From Bacillus sp. Marseille-P3661 (lineage in GTDB: Bacteria; Bacillota; Bacilli; Bacillales; Bacillaceae_J), in contig NZ_LT965953.1 in NCBI RefSeq assembly GCF_900240995.1, positions 517,303-581,302 on the forward strand: DNA of 64,000 nt. Direction: 5' to 3'. A program made the translations under genes and the position numbers. Of the stretch, positions 24,724 through 34,258 are shown one piece after another; the first letter of the stretch is position 1, and each line of letters begins with the position of its first letter. The notes beneath the pieces are model-generated. The model had not been told where the DNA came from, did no database searches, and saw only the letters and a list, made by a program, of their open reading frames with translations.

Positions 24724-25101
24724 TTAATAATAATAAGGATAAGGATAAGGATAATAAGGATAAGGATAATAAGGTACTGGTGGTGGAACAATATATGGTA
24801 ATAAGGCTATTGCCGCTAAGGAAGCGAGTGGAATATTTCGTCTTCTGAATCGGCGGAATCTTCTTCTTGGTCGACCATAACCATAATCACCATAACGAGC
24901 TTCCGATTCCTGCTCATTATCTCTCTCCATTACGTCTTCACCGGCTAAAACGGTAATTCTGTCCATGTCAACATTTTCAATAATACCATCAAAACTGCTA
25001 CCATCTGTCATAGTTAAAGTTACATGATAAAGCATATGTTTTCGACACTTATCATGTAAATTTCTTATGTTGTTATTGTAATCATGTACCTCTAAATTCA
25101 T
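24724..25101 (-). CDS. Small protein with Sm-like N-domain and Tyr/Pro repeat tail
   Basis: 125 residues. Residues about 20-58 (HMLYHVTLTMTDGSSFDGII, then VDMDRITVLAG) look like an LSm/Hfq-type beta-barrel strand pattern. An Arg-rich stretch follows (RPRRRFRRFRRR), then a hydrophobic segment (LASLAAIALLPYI) and a tail of PYYPYPY repeats ending in YYY. Similar proteins occur in Bacilli without assigned function; the tail suggests cross-linkable or spore-surface material. The tail is encoded by a DNA hexamer repeat (24727-24775). A strong ggagttgtgt ribosome region precedes the ATG. Confidence 0.75.
   Translation of the reverse strand: MNLEVHDYNNNIRNLHDKCRKHMLYHVTLTMTDGSSFDGIIENVDMDRITVLAGEDVMERDNEQESEARYGDYGYGRPRRRFRRFRRRNIPLASLAAIALLPYIVPPPVPYYPYPYYPYPYPYYY
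24727..24775. repeat. AAGGAT hexamer repeat within the Tyr/Pro-tail gene
   Basis: Plus-strand ataaggataaggataagg-type hexamers, interrupted by aat insertions, cover about 49 bases. On the coding strand they give TatCCt units that encode alternating Tyr-Pro pairs. Such repeats can change length by slippage without shifting the frame. Confidence 0.7.
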
Positions 25102-25194
25102 TTTTACACAACTCCTTTCAAATATAGGATATTCACCTAGAAGAAAGGAGGTTACTCGTAGGTAAGTTAAATCTTAAAAATTTGTAGAAAAAGT

Positions 25195-25569
25195 TTAGAA
25201 GTTAGTCTTTCCAGAATATCTATGGTAATGAGGGGTTTGACCATCAACAGTCGTCATTCCATTAAATTCGTGAATATGTCCGCCATTAGGGAGAAATATT
25301 GCTGGACCCGTTACCCCTTGTATGATATGTTCATGACCGTCATCGATGGAAGTAAAGGTAAAGTATCTGTGTGTATGCTGTACACCACTAGCAGCAGGTT
25401 CTGTTCTTCCAACATATTTATGATTGTGACCAACATCATATGAAGTAACTCCTGAAAAATTGTGTGTATGAATAGGTTTACCATCCCATGAAGTTATATA
25501 AAGCCGATGAGAATGATAGGGATCAGAATCATCTAAATGATACATGTAACCGGAAACTGGAATGCCCAT
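25195..25569 (-). CDS. YmaF-family His-rich protein
   Basis: 124 residues from the ATG at 25569, which has aaaggagat upstream; the frame extends further 5' without a ribosome site. It has repeated H-x-H-x-[FY] units, for example HTHNFSGVTSYDVGHNHKY, THRYFTFTSIDDGHEH, GGHIHEFNGMTT and HYHRYSG, spaced about 20-25 residues. This is the pattern of the Bacillus YmaF family, whose function is unknown; metal binding is a fair guess. No signal peptide is visible. Confidence 0.82.
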   Translation of the reverse strand: MGIPVSGYMYHLDDSDPYHSHRLYITSWDGKPIHTHNFSGVTSYDVGHNHKYVGRTEPAASGVQHTHRYFTFTSIDDGHEHIIQGVTGPAIFLPNGGHIHEFNGMTTVDGQTPHYHRYSGKTNF

Positions 25570-25749
25570 TTTATTATCTCCTTTCAAATAAATTTTTATA
25601 ATATATGTGATAAGGGGAAGGAACGTTTGGGCAAATGATTTGAATAAGAAATCATAATACTTATTTAACGGATAATACCCATGATAAACTCGAAAAATTT
25701 GCAAATACTATGAAAGTGTACCTTTTTATGATTTAGGGAGGATTAAGGA

Positions 25750-26103
25750 ATGAATGTGTTAAATTGGTTAACTCCTTATATTGATATAGGACAACTAATG
25801 CAGTACTTTGGGATTATATCTAAAAAGAGAAAAAGTTCTGGCCTAACTCTTTTAGTTTCAGTATTGGCAATTGGTATAGGAGCCCTTTATGTATTGGGGA
25901 AAGATCGAAAAGATGTCTTGTTTGACCATACTGAAAATTTCGGGAATCAAGTAAAACAAATATTAAGAAACGTTAAGATTAATCCATTTCAATCAGGAAT
26001 GACTGAATTTGCAAAAGTCGTTATGCCTATGCACAATCGGGAAATCATTAACAATAAAGCAATCATTACAACAGATACCAATAGTCCAGATACTAACAGC
26101 TAA
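25750..26103 (+). CDS. Hypothetical membrane protein
   Basis: 117 residues with a single membrane helix (about 32-50, LTLLVSVLAIGIGALYVLG) and charged flanks; the C-terminus is Asn/Thr/Ser-rich. A strong agggaggatt ribosome site supports it. I do not recognise a family, though the layout resembles YtxH-type small membrane proteins. Confidence 0.7.
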   Translation: MNVLNWLTPYIDIGQLMQYFGIISKKRKSSGLTLLVSVLAIGIGALYVLGKDRKDVLFDHTENFGNQVKQILRNVKINPFQSGMTEFAKVVMPMHNREIINNKAIITTDTNSPDTNS

Positions 26104-26136
26104 AAAGTAGATGACATTAAAATTATCTGCTTATCA

Positions 26137-26178
26137 AAAAAAGTCTGTTAATACATATTTCGTGTATTAGCAGACTTA
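26137..26178 (-). terminator. Terminator of the chemoreceptor gene
   Basis: AAGTCTGTTAATACA pairs with TGTATTAGCAGACTT. On the minus strand a seven-T run follows, so it ends the gene at 26203-27945, and it may also stop the convergent gene ending at 26103. Confidence 0.8.
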
Positions 26179-26202
26179 ATTCTTAGGAATTATTCTCTTG
26201 TA

Positions 26203-27945
26203 TCAAACCTTAAATCTTCTAATTTGTTCGTTTAGCTGTTCTGCTAATTGAGCTAATTGATCAGCGCTACCTGCAATTTCCTCCATTGATGCGTTGGTTT
26301 GCTGAACTGATGCAGAAGTTTGCTCGATTCCCGCAGCAGACTCTTCTGAAATAGCTGCGACTTCTTCAATGGACTTATTCATTTCATTACTATTTTCAGC
26401 AATCAAAGTTAAACTTTGTGAAATCTCCTGAATTTGTCCTACCATCGCAGTTACAGATGCAGCTATATCATTGAATGTCTCACCGGTTGATTGAATTTGG
26501 GTTGAGCCTTCTTCTACTTCCTTATAACCGTCTTGAAGAGCTGCGGCCACTCCATTCGATTCTAATTGTATATTTTCAACAATGCCAGTTATGTCTGTAA
26601 TTGAATGAGATACTTGTTCTGCAAGCTTTCTAACTTCATCTGCAACGACAGCAAAGCCTTTTCCATGTTCGCCGGCTCTAGCCGCTTCAATTGCTGCATT
26701 TAATGCAAGTAAATTAGTTTGATCAGCTATGGCTTGGATTACTTTTACAAGTTTAGAGATTTCTTTTGTTTGCTCATCCAACCCCAACACTTTTTGAACA
26801 GACATTTTTACAATATCATTAATTCTTACCATTTTCTCAACAGAGTATTGCATCTGCTCGCTTCCATGATTAGTAAGATCTAAAACAGCCTGCGATGATT
26901 GGGATATTTTTTCCCCATTGTCTGAGGCAGATTCGATTTTTTGGACAAACTCAGACATTAACTCAGACAGTTGTCCGGAACTAGTTGCTTGCGATTCCGC
27001 ACCACCTGCAAGTTCTTGCATGGTTGATGCAACTTGATTACTTCCTAATTGCACTTCTTTTGACGTTTGCGTTAACTCTTCGCTATGACTGCTTACTTCT
27101 TGAGAAACTGTTGATATTCCATGGACCATGTCTTGAAGGCTTTTTTGCATATGGTTCATCGATTTAACTAATGTACCAATTTCATCTTTACCTTTATATG
27201 CAAGCGGTTCAATTTTTAGATTTCCATTTGCTATTTCCGCTGACATTTGGACAACATTGTGTAGGTTTCTAGCTACAATTCGGCTAATAAGAATCATGAT
27301 AATAGTTCCTAAAACAAGTGAAATTAATAGAGTACTAATTAAAGACATGATACTTTGTTTTAGACTATCCTTAGCTTGTAGAATGGCTAGCTTGCGTTCA
27401 TTCTGGGTAATATCATTAAGTTTTGTTAGTAAATTAACTGTGTCTATACGTAGTTTCTCTGTTGTGCCTCTTACTGCAATTGTCATAGTTTCATCATTTC
27501 TAGAAATTGCTGGGATAATCGATTTCATAAATAGATCATTCGCTAGCCTGTCATTTTGTTTAATTTGGTTAAATAGTTGTTTCTGTTCCTCTGTATCCAT
27601 TTGAGGTTCTATTTGATCTAGTAGCTGATAGAATTCCTCTTCTTTTTGTTGGAAGTCTTTTATATCACTATCTCTTTTAAAGGTAATATAATTGGCGATT
27701 CGTATGTCTTTTGATCTAAAAAGAGAGGCCATTTCTGAAATTTGTAAAGCTCGATCTCCTCGTCTTTCAAGTGCATCGAGATCATCTAACGCATTACCTA
27801 TTTGCGTATAAATAAATCCCCCAGAAATACAAAACAACACTAGTGTTAATCCGAGTGCAATACCGTATTTCCACCCAATCTTCAAATTTGATAGGAAATT
27901 AAATTCTTTTTTATTTTTCTTGTTACTTTTACTAACTTTTCCCAT
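26203..27945 (-). CDS. Methyl-accepting chemotaxis protein
   Basis: 580 residues. Membrane helix 1 is at about 29-50, a four-helix-bundle sensor at about 52-200, helix 2 at about 202-224, HAMP at about 225-278, and the MCP signalling domain at about 300-580. The hairpin tip is canonical: [37 protein letters not shown]. It has no extra C-terminal binding pentapeptide. A good ribosome site (gaaaggtgg) precedes the ATG. The ligand is unknown, and no other chemotaxis gene is adjacent. Confidence 0.93.
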   Translation of the reverse strand: MGKVSKSNKKNKKEFNFLSNLKIGWKYGIALGLTLVLFCISGGFIYTQIGNALDDLDALERRGDRALQISEMASLFRSKDIRIANYITFKRDSDIKDFQQKEEEFYQLLDQIEPQMDTEEQKQLFNQIKQNDRLANDLFMKSIIPAISRNDETMTIAVRGTTEKLRIDTVNLLTKLNDITQNERKLAILQAKDSLKQSIMSLISTLLISLVLGTIIMILISRIVARNLHNVVQMSAEIANGNLKIEPLAYKGKDEIGTLVKSMNHMQKSLQDMVHGISTVSQEVSSHSEELTQTSKEVQLGSNQVASTMQELAGGAESQATSSGQLSELMSEFVQKIESASDNGEKISQSSQAVLDLTNHGSEQMQYSVEKMVRINDIVKMSVQKVLGLDEQTKEISKLVKVIQAIADQTNLLALNAAIEAARAGEHGKGFAVVADEVRKLAEQVSHSITDITGIVENIQLESNGVAAALQDGYKEVEEGSTQIQSTGETFNDIAASVTAMVGQIQEISQSLTLIAENSNEMNKSIEEVAAISEESAAGIEQTSASVQQTNASMEEIAGSADQLAQLAEQLNEQIRRFKV

Positions 27946-28015
27946 AGCTCCACCTTTCTAAAAAATGCCAATTTTCTACAAAGTTCTACGTTTTTGCATT
28001 TCTATTCTACTAGAT

Positions 28016-28039
28016 TTAACACTTTATCACTAGTGTTAA
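28016..28039. promoter_or_regulatory. Inverted repeat in a divergent intergenic region
   Basis: TTAACACT and AGTGTTAA, 8 bases apart, form a perfect dyad between the divergent chemoreceptor and DUF421 genes. It could be an operator for either gene. Confidence 0.3.
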
Positions 28040-28187
28040 TTGAATAAACGCAATAAAACAAATCCACATAAATAAGATTTTTAAACTGTTAAGATAATTA
28101 GTAGGTATCAGCAGTATTTAGTGGATAATAAAGGCTAGATTGGGGAAGATATCAATAATCTTTTTCGATGAAGGTGGTTATTATTCT

Positions 28188-28829
28188 ATGGAATGGGATT
28201 TTATATGGAAAGCCGTATTGATTGTTCTTGCGGGCACTGTACTTTTAAGAATTGCTGGCAGAAAAACGATCTCACAAATGACATTAGCTGAAACTGTTCT
28301 AATGATTGGAATAGGTAGTTTGCTTATTCAACCAGTATCAGGAAAAAATGTATGGACAACCATTTTGGTTGGAGCTATCCTGGTAGCAACCTTATTAATA
28401 ATGGAATATATACAATTGAAATCTGACAGTCTTGAAAAATTAATAACCGGTAAATCTAAGGTAGTAATTGATAACGGCATTTTAAATGAAAAGAACTTAC
28501 GAAAACTTAGATTAACAGTGGACCAACTTGAGATGCAGCTTAGACAAAATAGTGTATCTAAAATCAGTGATGTAAAATGGGCAACGTTAGAACCAAACGG
28601 TCAATTAGGATTTGAATTAAAAGATGATGCCAAGCCTGTAACGAAAAAGGATTTTGAGGAGTTCAAACAGGCAATGATTAATTTAATACCTAGTAATACG
28701 CAACTAACTCATATAAATGAAATTCTTAATATTATTAACAAACAGTATAAGCCTGAAAGCGATGAGGATTTATTCGCGGAAGTTCAGAGTAAAGAGCATA
28801 GAAGTGATCCGCCAAAGCATCTGCAATAA
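28188..28829 (+). CDS. DUF421/YetF-family membrane protein
   Basis: 213 residues from ATG 28188 (aaggtgg 10 bases upstream; the in-frame TTG 28140 has no ribosome site). Three N-terminal membrane segments carry the family signature LLRIAGRKTISQMTLAETVLMIGIGS, followed by a soluble DUF421 domain (LITGKSKVVIDNGILNEKNLRKLRLTVDQLEMQLRQ). Paralogues are common in spore formers and their function is not settled. Confidence 0.88.
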   Translation: MEWDFIWKAVLIVLAGTVLLRIAGRKTISQMTLAETVLMIGIGSLLIQPVSGKNVWTTILVGAILVATLLIMEYIQLKSDSLEKLITGKSKVVIDNGILNEKNLRKLRLTVDQLEMQLRQNSVSKISDVKWATLEPNGQLGFELKDDAKPVTKKDFEEFKQAMINLIPSNTQLTHINEILNIINKQYKPESDEDLFAEVQSKEHRSDPPKHLQ

Positions 28830-28855
28830 TCAAAAAAATAAACTATGAGATTTTA

Positions 28856-28889
28856 ACCGACAGCTTTAACATAGGCTGTCGTTTTTTTG
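28856..28889 (+). terminator. Terminator of the DUF421 gene
   Basis: CGACAGC pairs with GCTGTCG, followed by seven T, 28 bases after the stop codon. Confidence 0.85.
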
Positions 28890-29075
28890 AGTTTATGTAG
28901 GTTACTAGGACATACGATGCTTTACCTTCACTGTCAAAGGTGCCAATATTAAAAAAATGGTAAAATTTAGGTTGGGTATAAAAGTGTTAGGTGATAAACT
29001 ACATGGAGAGAGATAGATACAAGTAAATAGTAGAATTCATTAACGTTAAACTATTATAAAGGTAGATGAGAAAGT

Positions 29076-30026
29076 ATGAGTAAAGAGATGGAAGTAACGG
29101 TACAAGGGCAGTACCCACTGGCCGCTACATTAACTCTTCCGGATGGAGGGCTTGATCAATATCCTGTCGTTGTTTTTATACACGGAAGCGGCCCAATTGA
29201 TCGTAATTCAAATGCAAAAGGAATGCCAATGAATATTTTTAAGGAATTAAGTGATGTCGTCGTATCAGAAGGATTTGCAAGTATTCGTTATGATAAAAGA
29301 GGAGTAGGAGCAAGCAAAGGGGATTATTTTGAGACAGGAGTGTTCGATTTAATTGACGATGCCCAGGCAGTAGTAGAATTTGCTAAAAAGCACGCAAATT
29401 TAGAACCAGAAAAAGTGATATTGTTAGGTCACAGTGAAGGCAGTATTATAGCGCCATTTGTGAATGAAAAAATTCCAGTAGATGGCATGATTCTTCTTGC
29501 AGGTACAGCTGAACCTTTAGCAGATACGCTGACATGGCAACGGCAAGAAATCACAAATGATATAAAATCTTTGAAAGGTTTTCAGGGCTGGTTAACTAGA
29601 TCACTTAAAGTAGATGAAAAAATAAATAAGATGAACGATGACTTAATAGCAGCCCTACAAGCATCGAATGAACCTGTTATAAAGTATAAAGGAAAGAAGA
29701 TTAATGCAAAATGGAATCGGGAGCATGTTGGTGTTGATGTATCAAAGCCTTTACAAAAGGTGACTTGTCCGGTGCTTGCAATTACAGGTTCAAAGGATGT
29801 CAATGTTAAGGTCGGGGATTTGGAGAAAATGAAAGCCTTTGTTCAAGGGGAGTGTAAAACATATATAATACAAGATATGACACATATGCTCCGTAAGACC
29901 GATATTCCATACAGCATTAGCAAAATCTTAAATAACAATAAGAAAATAACTAAGCAACCTATCGACCCTGAATTAATAGATAAAATCATTTCCTGGTTAA
30001 GGAATTGGAAGAATAGCAAAATTTGA
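29076..30026 (+). CDS. Alpha/beta hydrolase
   Basis: 316 residues. Motifs: oxyanion HGSGP (about 33), DKRGVGAS, nucleophile elbow GHSEGS (Ser of GHSEG at about 123), a late acid in TGSKDVNVK and a His in DMTHMLRK. It is a cytoplasmic serine hydrolase of the YqiA/dienelactone-hydrolase-like type with unknown substrate. The ribosome site is weak (gatgagaaag). It is a single gene closed by its own terminator. Confidence 0.85.
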   Translation: MSKEMEVTVQGQYPLAATLTLPDGGLDQYPVVVFIHGSGPIDRNSNAKGMPMNIFKELSDVVVSEGFASIRYDKRGVGASKGDYFETGVFDLIDDAQAVVEFAKKHANLEPEKVILLGHSEGSIIAPFVNEKIPVDGMILLAGTAEPLADTLTWQRQEITNDIKSLKGFQGWLTRSLKVDEKINKMNDDLIAALQASNEPVIKYKGKKINAKWNREHVGVDVSKPLQKVTCPVLAITGSKDVNVKVGDLEKMKAFVQGECKTYIIQDMTHMLRKTDIPYSISKILNNNKKITKQPIDPELIDKIISWLRNWKNSKI

Positions 30027-30048
30027 AGGAAACCTTTTTATCAAAAGT

Positions 30049-30084
30049 GACCCTTGCAGTATTCGCTGCAAGGGTATCATTTTT
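30049..30084. terminator. Terminator between convergent genes
   Basis: CCCTTGCAG pairs with CTGCAAGGG around a 6-base loop, with T-rich DNA on the right. It separates the hydrolase from the leftward RMND1/YagE gene. Confidence 0.8.
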
Positions 30085-30090
30085 ATCTAA

Positions 30091-30927
30091 TCAAGGAAGC
30101 AATCCTGCAATTCCTAAAAGAGTCAAGATAATCTCAAAAAGAATGAGAATTACGATGACCCATTCAACAAAAAGCCCTCGGATCGAATGACTAATGTTGG
30201 AAAAACCATCCATAATATTATATAAAATTTCTGTTTTATTTTTTAGTATGGTATACCGATCTTTTAATTCAAAAAACTCTAGCATGCTTTCGTAGAATTC
30301 TCCAGCGGTACTGCTTGTCCATGTAATGTCAGGTTTATCAAGAATCATAATATATGCAAGCGTATTATATTCATGACGTACGATTTTAGCTGTGGTCCTT
30401 GCTAGCTCTTTGTTTCCAATTCTAAGTTTACCCTTTTCCAAACGATCGATCATGTTTTCTAGCTTATCAAGGATAGTCCCAAGCTGTTCTTCAGTTTTCT
30501 CAAGTGCCACCGATTTTGCAAGCACAGTGGATATCAACTCAGGATAAAAACTTTCATACTCAGGTACAACTACATATTCATCGGTTAACTCAATGCTTTC
30601 ACCTTCTTTAATGTGGAGGCTGTAGTCGTCTGTATATTTTCCTGTATTCTTTATATTCATATCTGGTTCAAAGGAATGGATAAAAGTTAATAATTTATTA
30701 ATTTCGTCTTGGTGTAAGTGATTAATGAAGACAATACTTCCAAAGGAAAAGATCAGTACCTGTATGGAATCATTAACATTTTGTTTAAGAATGGAATTTA
30801 ATATACTTCCTTTCAGGATTAATGGCTCTTCCCAAGTGAATTTTTTTGGAATACCACAATGAATAGCGATTTTGTTTAAATCAATTTCATTAGTAACTGC
30901 AAATGCTTTAAAGGTAATAGGTTTCAT
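30091..30927 (-). CDS. RMND1/YagE-family (DUF155) protein
   Basis: 278 residues. The central DUF155 pattern is visible: VLIFSFGSIVFINHL (about 58-72), a long helical middle with EEQLGTILDKLENMIDRLEKGKL, TAKIVRHEYNTLAYIMILDKPDITW, and a C-terminal membrane helix (WVIVILILFEIILTLLGIAGL). Homologues include yeast Rmd1 and human RMND1; bacterial members have no set function. The ATG has aaaggagtg upstream. Confidence 0.82.
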   Translation of the reverse strand: MKPITFKAFAVTNEIDLNKIAIHCGIPKKFTWEEPLILKGSILNSILKQNVNDSIQVLIFSFGSIVFINHLHQDEINKLLTFIHSFEPDMNIKNTGKYTDDYSLHIKEGESIELTDEYVVVPEYESFYPELISTVLAKSVALEKTEEQLGTILDKLENMIDRLEKGKLRIGNKELARTTAKIVRHEYNTLAYIMILDKPDITWTSSTAGEFYESMLEFFELKDRYTILKNKTEILYNIMDGFSNISHSIRGLFVEWVIVILILFEIILTLLGIAGLLP

Positions 30928-31155
30928 CTATAACACTCCTTTCTGGGATCGCTCTTATCTCAATTTTATTCTATATCTTACCAAAACATGCTTGAACAAT
31001 TATGGCAATATCTACAACTTTAACAGAGATAAGTATAGGAAACTTCCGATTATATAAAATTGTATAGATTTTGGTTGTTGATTTATGTCTCTCTTAAATG
31101 TATTAAATAGGTGCTATAATTTCTAAGAAATGTATATGTAAACTTGGAGGATTCG

Positions 31156-31707
31156 ATGGATATTTTGCAACTTTTACCTGAAAATCAATACGTAGCAATC
31201 GTAATAAGTGTAGTAATTAATATATTAATAGCAGTTGCTGGTTTAATTCCTAGCACCTTTCTTACTGCTGCAAATATTATTTATTTTGGCTTTGAATATG
31301 GATTGTATATTTCCATTTTGGGTGAAGCGCTTGGAGCAATTATTAGTTTTTATTTATATAGAAAAGGCATTAAGGTCATGGAGAATAAATTTGCAATAAA
31401 GGAGAACCATCGATTTTTGGTAAGGTTAAAAAATGCAAAAGGAAGGGAGGCGATTCTTCTAGTTCTTGCCTTAAGAATTCTTCCGTTTGTTCCTTCAGGA
31501 TTAGTTACTCTTGTTGCGGCACTAAGTAGAATGAAAGCAATTCATTTTGCAATTGCAAGTACTATGGGAAAGATCCCTGCATTATTAATAGAAGCCTACT
31601 CTATCTATAGTTTTTTTAGTTGGAATTTAGAGTATCAAGTTGGAGCTACAATTTTTGGATTAGGTATTGGTTTGGTTTATTATTTTTGTAATAAACGAAA
31701 GACATAG
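31156..31707 (+). CDS. VTT-domain (DedA/TVP38-like) membrane protein
   Basis: 183 residues from ATG 31156 with ttggagga upstream (the TTG at 31144 overlaps that site). Family features: GLIPSTFLTAANIIYFGFEYGLYISILGEALGAIISFYLYRKG, then LVLALRILPFVPSGLVTLVAALSRM, the charged re-entrant motif, and terminal helices. VTT proteins act as lipid scramblases or undecaprenyl-phosphate translocases in other bacteria. This is a single gene here. Confidence 0.85.
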   Translation: MDILQLLPENQYVAIVISVVINILIAVAGLIPSTFLTAANIIYFGFEYGLYISILGEALGAIISFYLYRKGIKVMENKFAIKENHRFLVRLKNAKGREAILLVLALRILPFVPSGLVTLVAALSRMKAIHFAIASTMGKIPALLIEAYSIYSFFSWNLEYQVGATIFGLGIGLVYYFCNKRKT

Positions 31708-31756
31708 GTAAATCTAGCTGGTTGTGCTTAAATGATCTGAATGGAGGTTAAGTAAA

Positions 31757-31796
31757 AAAATGTGCTGGCGCACTTTTGTTGCTAGCACATTTTATT
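31757..31796. terminator. Bidirectional terminator overlapping the dac stop codon
   Basis: AATGTGCTGGC pairs with GCTAGCACATT and T-runs follow on both sides. The right arm contains the TAG stop (31782-31784, minus strand) of the carboxypeptidase gene. Confidence 0.78.
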
Positions 31797-32957
31797 AGTT
31801 TTGGTGTATTTTCGTTTATAAAAAATTAACCCAATTGTAATTAGTATACCCACTACAGCTAATGCTAGATATCCTAAGATATTGGATAATTGGAGTGTTT
31901 TTGGTTTTTCATTTCTAACAGCATCTTCCCTGTTTTTTTCCTTTTTTATGAGTTGTTCACCTTGTAACAGAACATTTGCATCTTCATCGGATGTAATGAG
32001 AATTTCATTTGATTTTGAAATCTCTACATTTACAGGCTTACCTTTTTTGCTCGTATAATAAAGGTTATTAGTTGTATAGACCGTTTCGTTCTTGCTATTC
32101 CTATAGCCTGTGTTTTTAGGAATGATAGTTGTTTCAAAATTTTCAAATCCAAAGTCTAGCAATTTGGTTGTATCTTCATATGCAAACTCTTTCGAAGGAG
32201 CTTTTAATACGACTGCAATCAACTCTGTATTAGCTCTTTTGGCAGTTGTTATTAATGTGTTACCTGACTCAACTATATAACCTGTTTTCCCACCAGTAGC
32301 ACCATCATAGTTTCTTACCAACTGGTTATGGTGATAAAGGGTTGTGTCCCAACCTTGTCCATCCCATTTTAGTTTGCTTGTTCCAAATATTTCACGGAAG
32401 GTATCATTTTTTAGCGCATATTTCGTTAGAGTAGCTAGATCATATGCAGTTGTTTTTTGTTCTAAATGATAAAGTCCATGCGGGTTTCTAAAAGTTGTGT
32501 TCTTTAATCCAACCTTATTTTGAATAAATTCATTCATTCTATTGGAAAAAGCAGCAGAACTCCCATCGAAGTGTTCAGCTATTGCAATTGCTGCATCATT
32601 ACCAGAACTAATTAAGATTCCCTGCACAAGCTTATGCAAGGGAACTTGTTCACCAATTTCTAAATAAACTCGTGTACCTTCTATATTTCTTGCATTTTCA
32701 CTTACTGTAACAAGATCATCTAAATCGCCTTCTTCAATTGCAATAATAGCTGTTGCAATTTTAGTTAAACTCGCTGGATATAATGATGTATTCCTGTTTT
32801 TGCTGTATAGAATAGATCCAGTATTTGCATCCATTAATACAGCTGCTTCACTATCAATCCTCAAACTTTCGTTTCCATCCTGAGCGAATATATTATTTGG
32901 AAGTTGCACTGTTAATAAAATATGAATTAACGTTAATAGAATTATTTTTTTTACCAT
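31782..32957 (-). CDS. D-alanyl-D-alanine carboxypeptidase (PBP5-like)
   Basis: 391 residues. Signal peptide at 1-25, then an S11 peptidase domain: SLTK (SxxK, about 63-66), SSGNDAA (SxN, about 117-123) and GGKTGY (KTG, about 217-222), followed by a beta domain and a C-terminal membrane helix (about 360-382) with basic end. It trims stem pentapeptides of peptidoglycan outside the membrane. The transmembrane rather than amphipathic C-terminus is like DacF/DacB-type sporulation members. The ATG has gaaaggggaatc upstream. Confidence 0.9.
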   Translation of the reverse strand: MVKKIILLTLIHILLTVQLPNNIFAQDGNESLRIDSEAAVLMDANTGSILYSKNRNTSLYPASLTKIATAIIAIEEGDLDDLVTVSENARNIEGTRVYLEIGEQVPLHKLVQGILISSGNDAAIAIAEHFDGSSAAFSNRMNEFIQNKVGLKNTTFRNPHGLYHLEQKTTAYDLATLTKYALKNDTFREIFGTSKLKWDGQGWDTTLYHHNQLVRNYDGATGGKTGYIVESGNTLITTAKRANTELIAVVLKAPSKEFAYEDTTKLLDFGFENFETTIIPKNTGYRNSKNETVYTTNNLYYTSKKGKPVNVEISKSNEILITSDEDANVLLQGEQLIKKEKNREDAVRNEKPKTLQLSNILGYLALAVVGILITIGLIFYKRKYTKTNKMC

Positions 32958-33151
32958 GATTCCCCTTTCTCCTTAAAACTACAGTCTATAATAGTATTCG
33001 TTGCAATAGTGGTTTTTAGGTTCCAAAATTATATTAAAATTCCCATGAACTACATTGATTACTGTTTGGATTTTAAAAGAGCAGTATAATAATGGTAGGC
33101 AAGCTATATTCTTCGTGTGTGGCAAGTAGTGAAAGGGTGAGTGGGGATCAA

Positions 33152-33883
33152 ATGTATGCGATACTAAGTCAAATCAGTAATTTCTTAAGCCAACCATTAA
33201 TAAAATTAGCGTATGGATTTGAAGGGATCCCTATATTAGCTGCTTTATTTCTAGGACTGGTCGGTGCATTGGCTCCTTGTCAATTTACAGGAAATCTTGG
33301 AGCAATCACAATATATAGCAATCGTTCCCTTCAAGATAAAGTAGCTTGGTCAGACGTGATTTGGTTTACACTTGGAAAAATGGTTGTTTTCTCTGGGCTA
33401 GGTTTTATTGTCTGGCTATTAGGAAAGGAATTTCAAGACTACCTCACGTTAATTTTTCCGTGGATTCGAAAAGCAATCGGCCCTATTCTTATGTTAATTG
33501 GTGTGTTTATGCTTGGTATCATTAAAATGAATTGGACGTTAACACTCGGAAATATTCCGGAACGTTTAAAAGTGGGGAGAACAGGGGCGTTTTTTATGGG
33601 GGCAGGCTTTTCGTTAGGCTTTTGTCCAACTATGTTCATTTTGTTTTTTGTCACATTAATGCCTATTGTACTTTCTACTTCTTTTGGAGCTATTTTACCT
33701 AGTATATTTGCAATCGGTACTTCATTACCGATAATAATAGCGATCTTTTTAATTTGGTATTTTGATATGAGTGGGTCTGCTATGAAGAAAAAAGGAAGGA
33801 AAATAGGGACCATTATTCAAAGAACCGCGGGAGTGTTCATGATCGTCCTAGGAATTTTAGATACAATTGCATATTGGCTATAG
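33152..33883 (+). CDS. CcdA/DsbD-like membrane protein
   Basis: About 243 residues from ATG 33152 (gtggggatc upstream); the frame opens at 33092 without a clear ribosome site. Six membrane segments carry the paired cysteines of the CcdA family: GALAPCQFTGNLGA and GFSLGFCPTMFILFF. The family passes electrons across the membrane for cytochrome c maturation, disulfide reduction or metal handling. No thioredoxin-like partner is next to it. It is monocistronic. Confidence 0.82.
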   Translation: MYAILSQISNFLSQPLIKLAYGFEGIPILAALFLGLVGALAPCQFTGNLGAITIYSNRSLQDKVAWSDVIWFTLGKMVVFSGLGFIVWLLGKEFQDYLTLIFPWIRKAIGPILMLIGVFMLGIIKMNWTLTLGNIPERLKVGRTGAFFMGAGFSLGFCPTMFILFFVTLMPIVLSTSFGAILPSIFAIGTSLPIIIAIFLIWYFDMSGSAMKKKGRKIGTIIQRTAGVFMIVLGILDTIAYWL

Positions 33884-33973
33884 GAAAATAAAAAAAGTTG
33901 CTCAAGGTTTCTTAATCTAACATTAACATCTCGCCACCCAGTAAAATACGTTTTAAAAAACACAAAAAAACTA

Positions 33974-34002
33974 TTGACGTGCTGTTTATAGTTTGTTATT
34001 GT
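33974..34002 (+). promoter_or_regulatory. Candidate promoter of the SAM-riboswitch operon
   Basis: TTGACG (33974-33979) and TATTGT (33997-34002) are 17 bases apart, about 50 bases before the S-box aptamer. Confidence 0.5.
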
Positions 34003-34054
34003 TTAACTTATCAAATTAACGAATAATTTTTAACAGTAAAAAAATAAATATTTA

Positions 34055-34160
34055 CTCTTATCACGAGTAGGCTGAGGGATTTGGCCCTATGACGCCCGGC
34101 AACCGCCCTATATGGGAATGGTGCTACTTCCAACAGACAGGAATGTCTGAAAGATAAGAG
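34055..34160 (+). ncRNA. SAM-I (S-box) riboswitch
   Basis: The S-box landmarks occur in order: CTCTTATC, gagtaggctgagggat, ggccctatgacgcccggcaacc, a P3 hairpin, ggtgctacttccaacag, and the closing gaaagataagag complementary to the 5' strand. A terminator follows. S-box RNAs turn genes off when S-adenosylmethionine is high. Confidence 0.95.
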
Positions 34161-34186
34161 GGCGAAGCCGCAATGGTTTATGACTT

Positions 34187-34217
34187 CAACCTCTTTCTTT
34201 GGAAAGAGGTTTTTTAT
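34187..34217 (+). terminator. S-box expression-platform terminator
   Basis: ACCTCTTTC pairs with GAAAGAGGT around TTTG, followed by six T. The thiolase start codon lies 43 bases downstream. Confidence 0.9.
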
Positions 34218-34258
34218 ATGGAAAAAATTAAAGTTATACGAAAGGATGGAGCGAGCAT

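Noticed and set aside
24727-24775. CRISPR-like or regulatory tandem repeat
   Set aside because: The hexamers are inside a coding frame and have no spacers, so they are explained by the Tyr-Pro tail.
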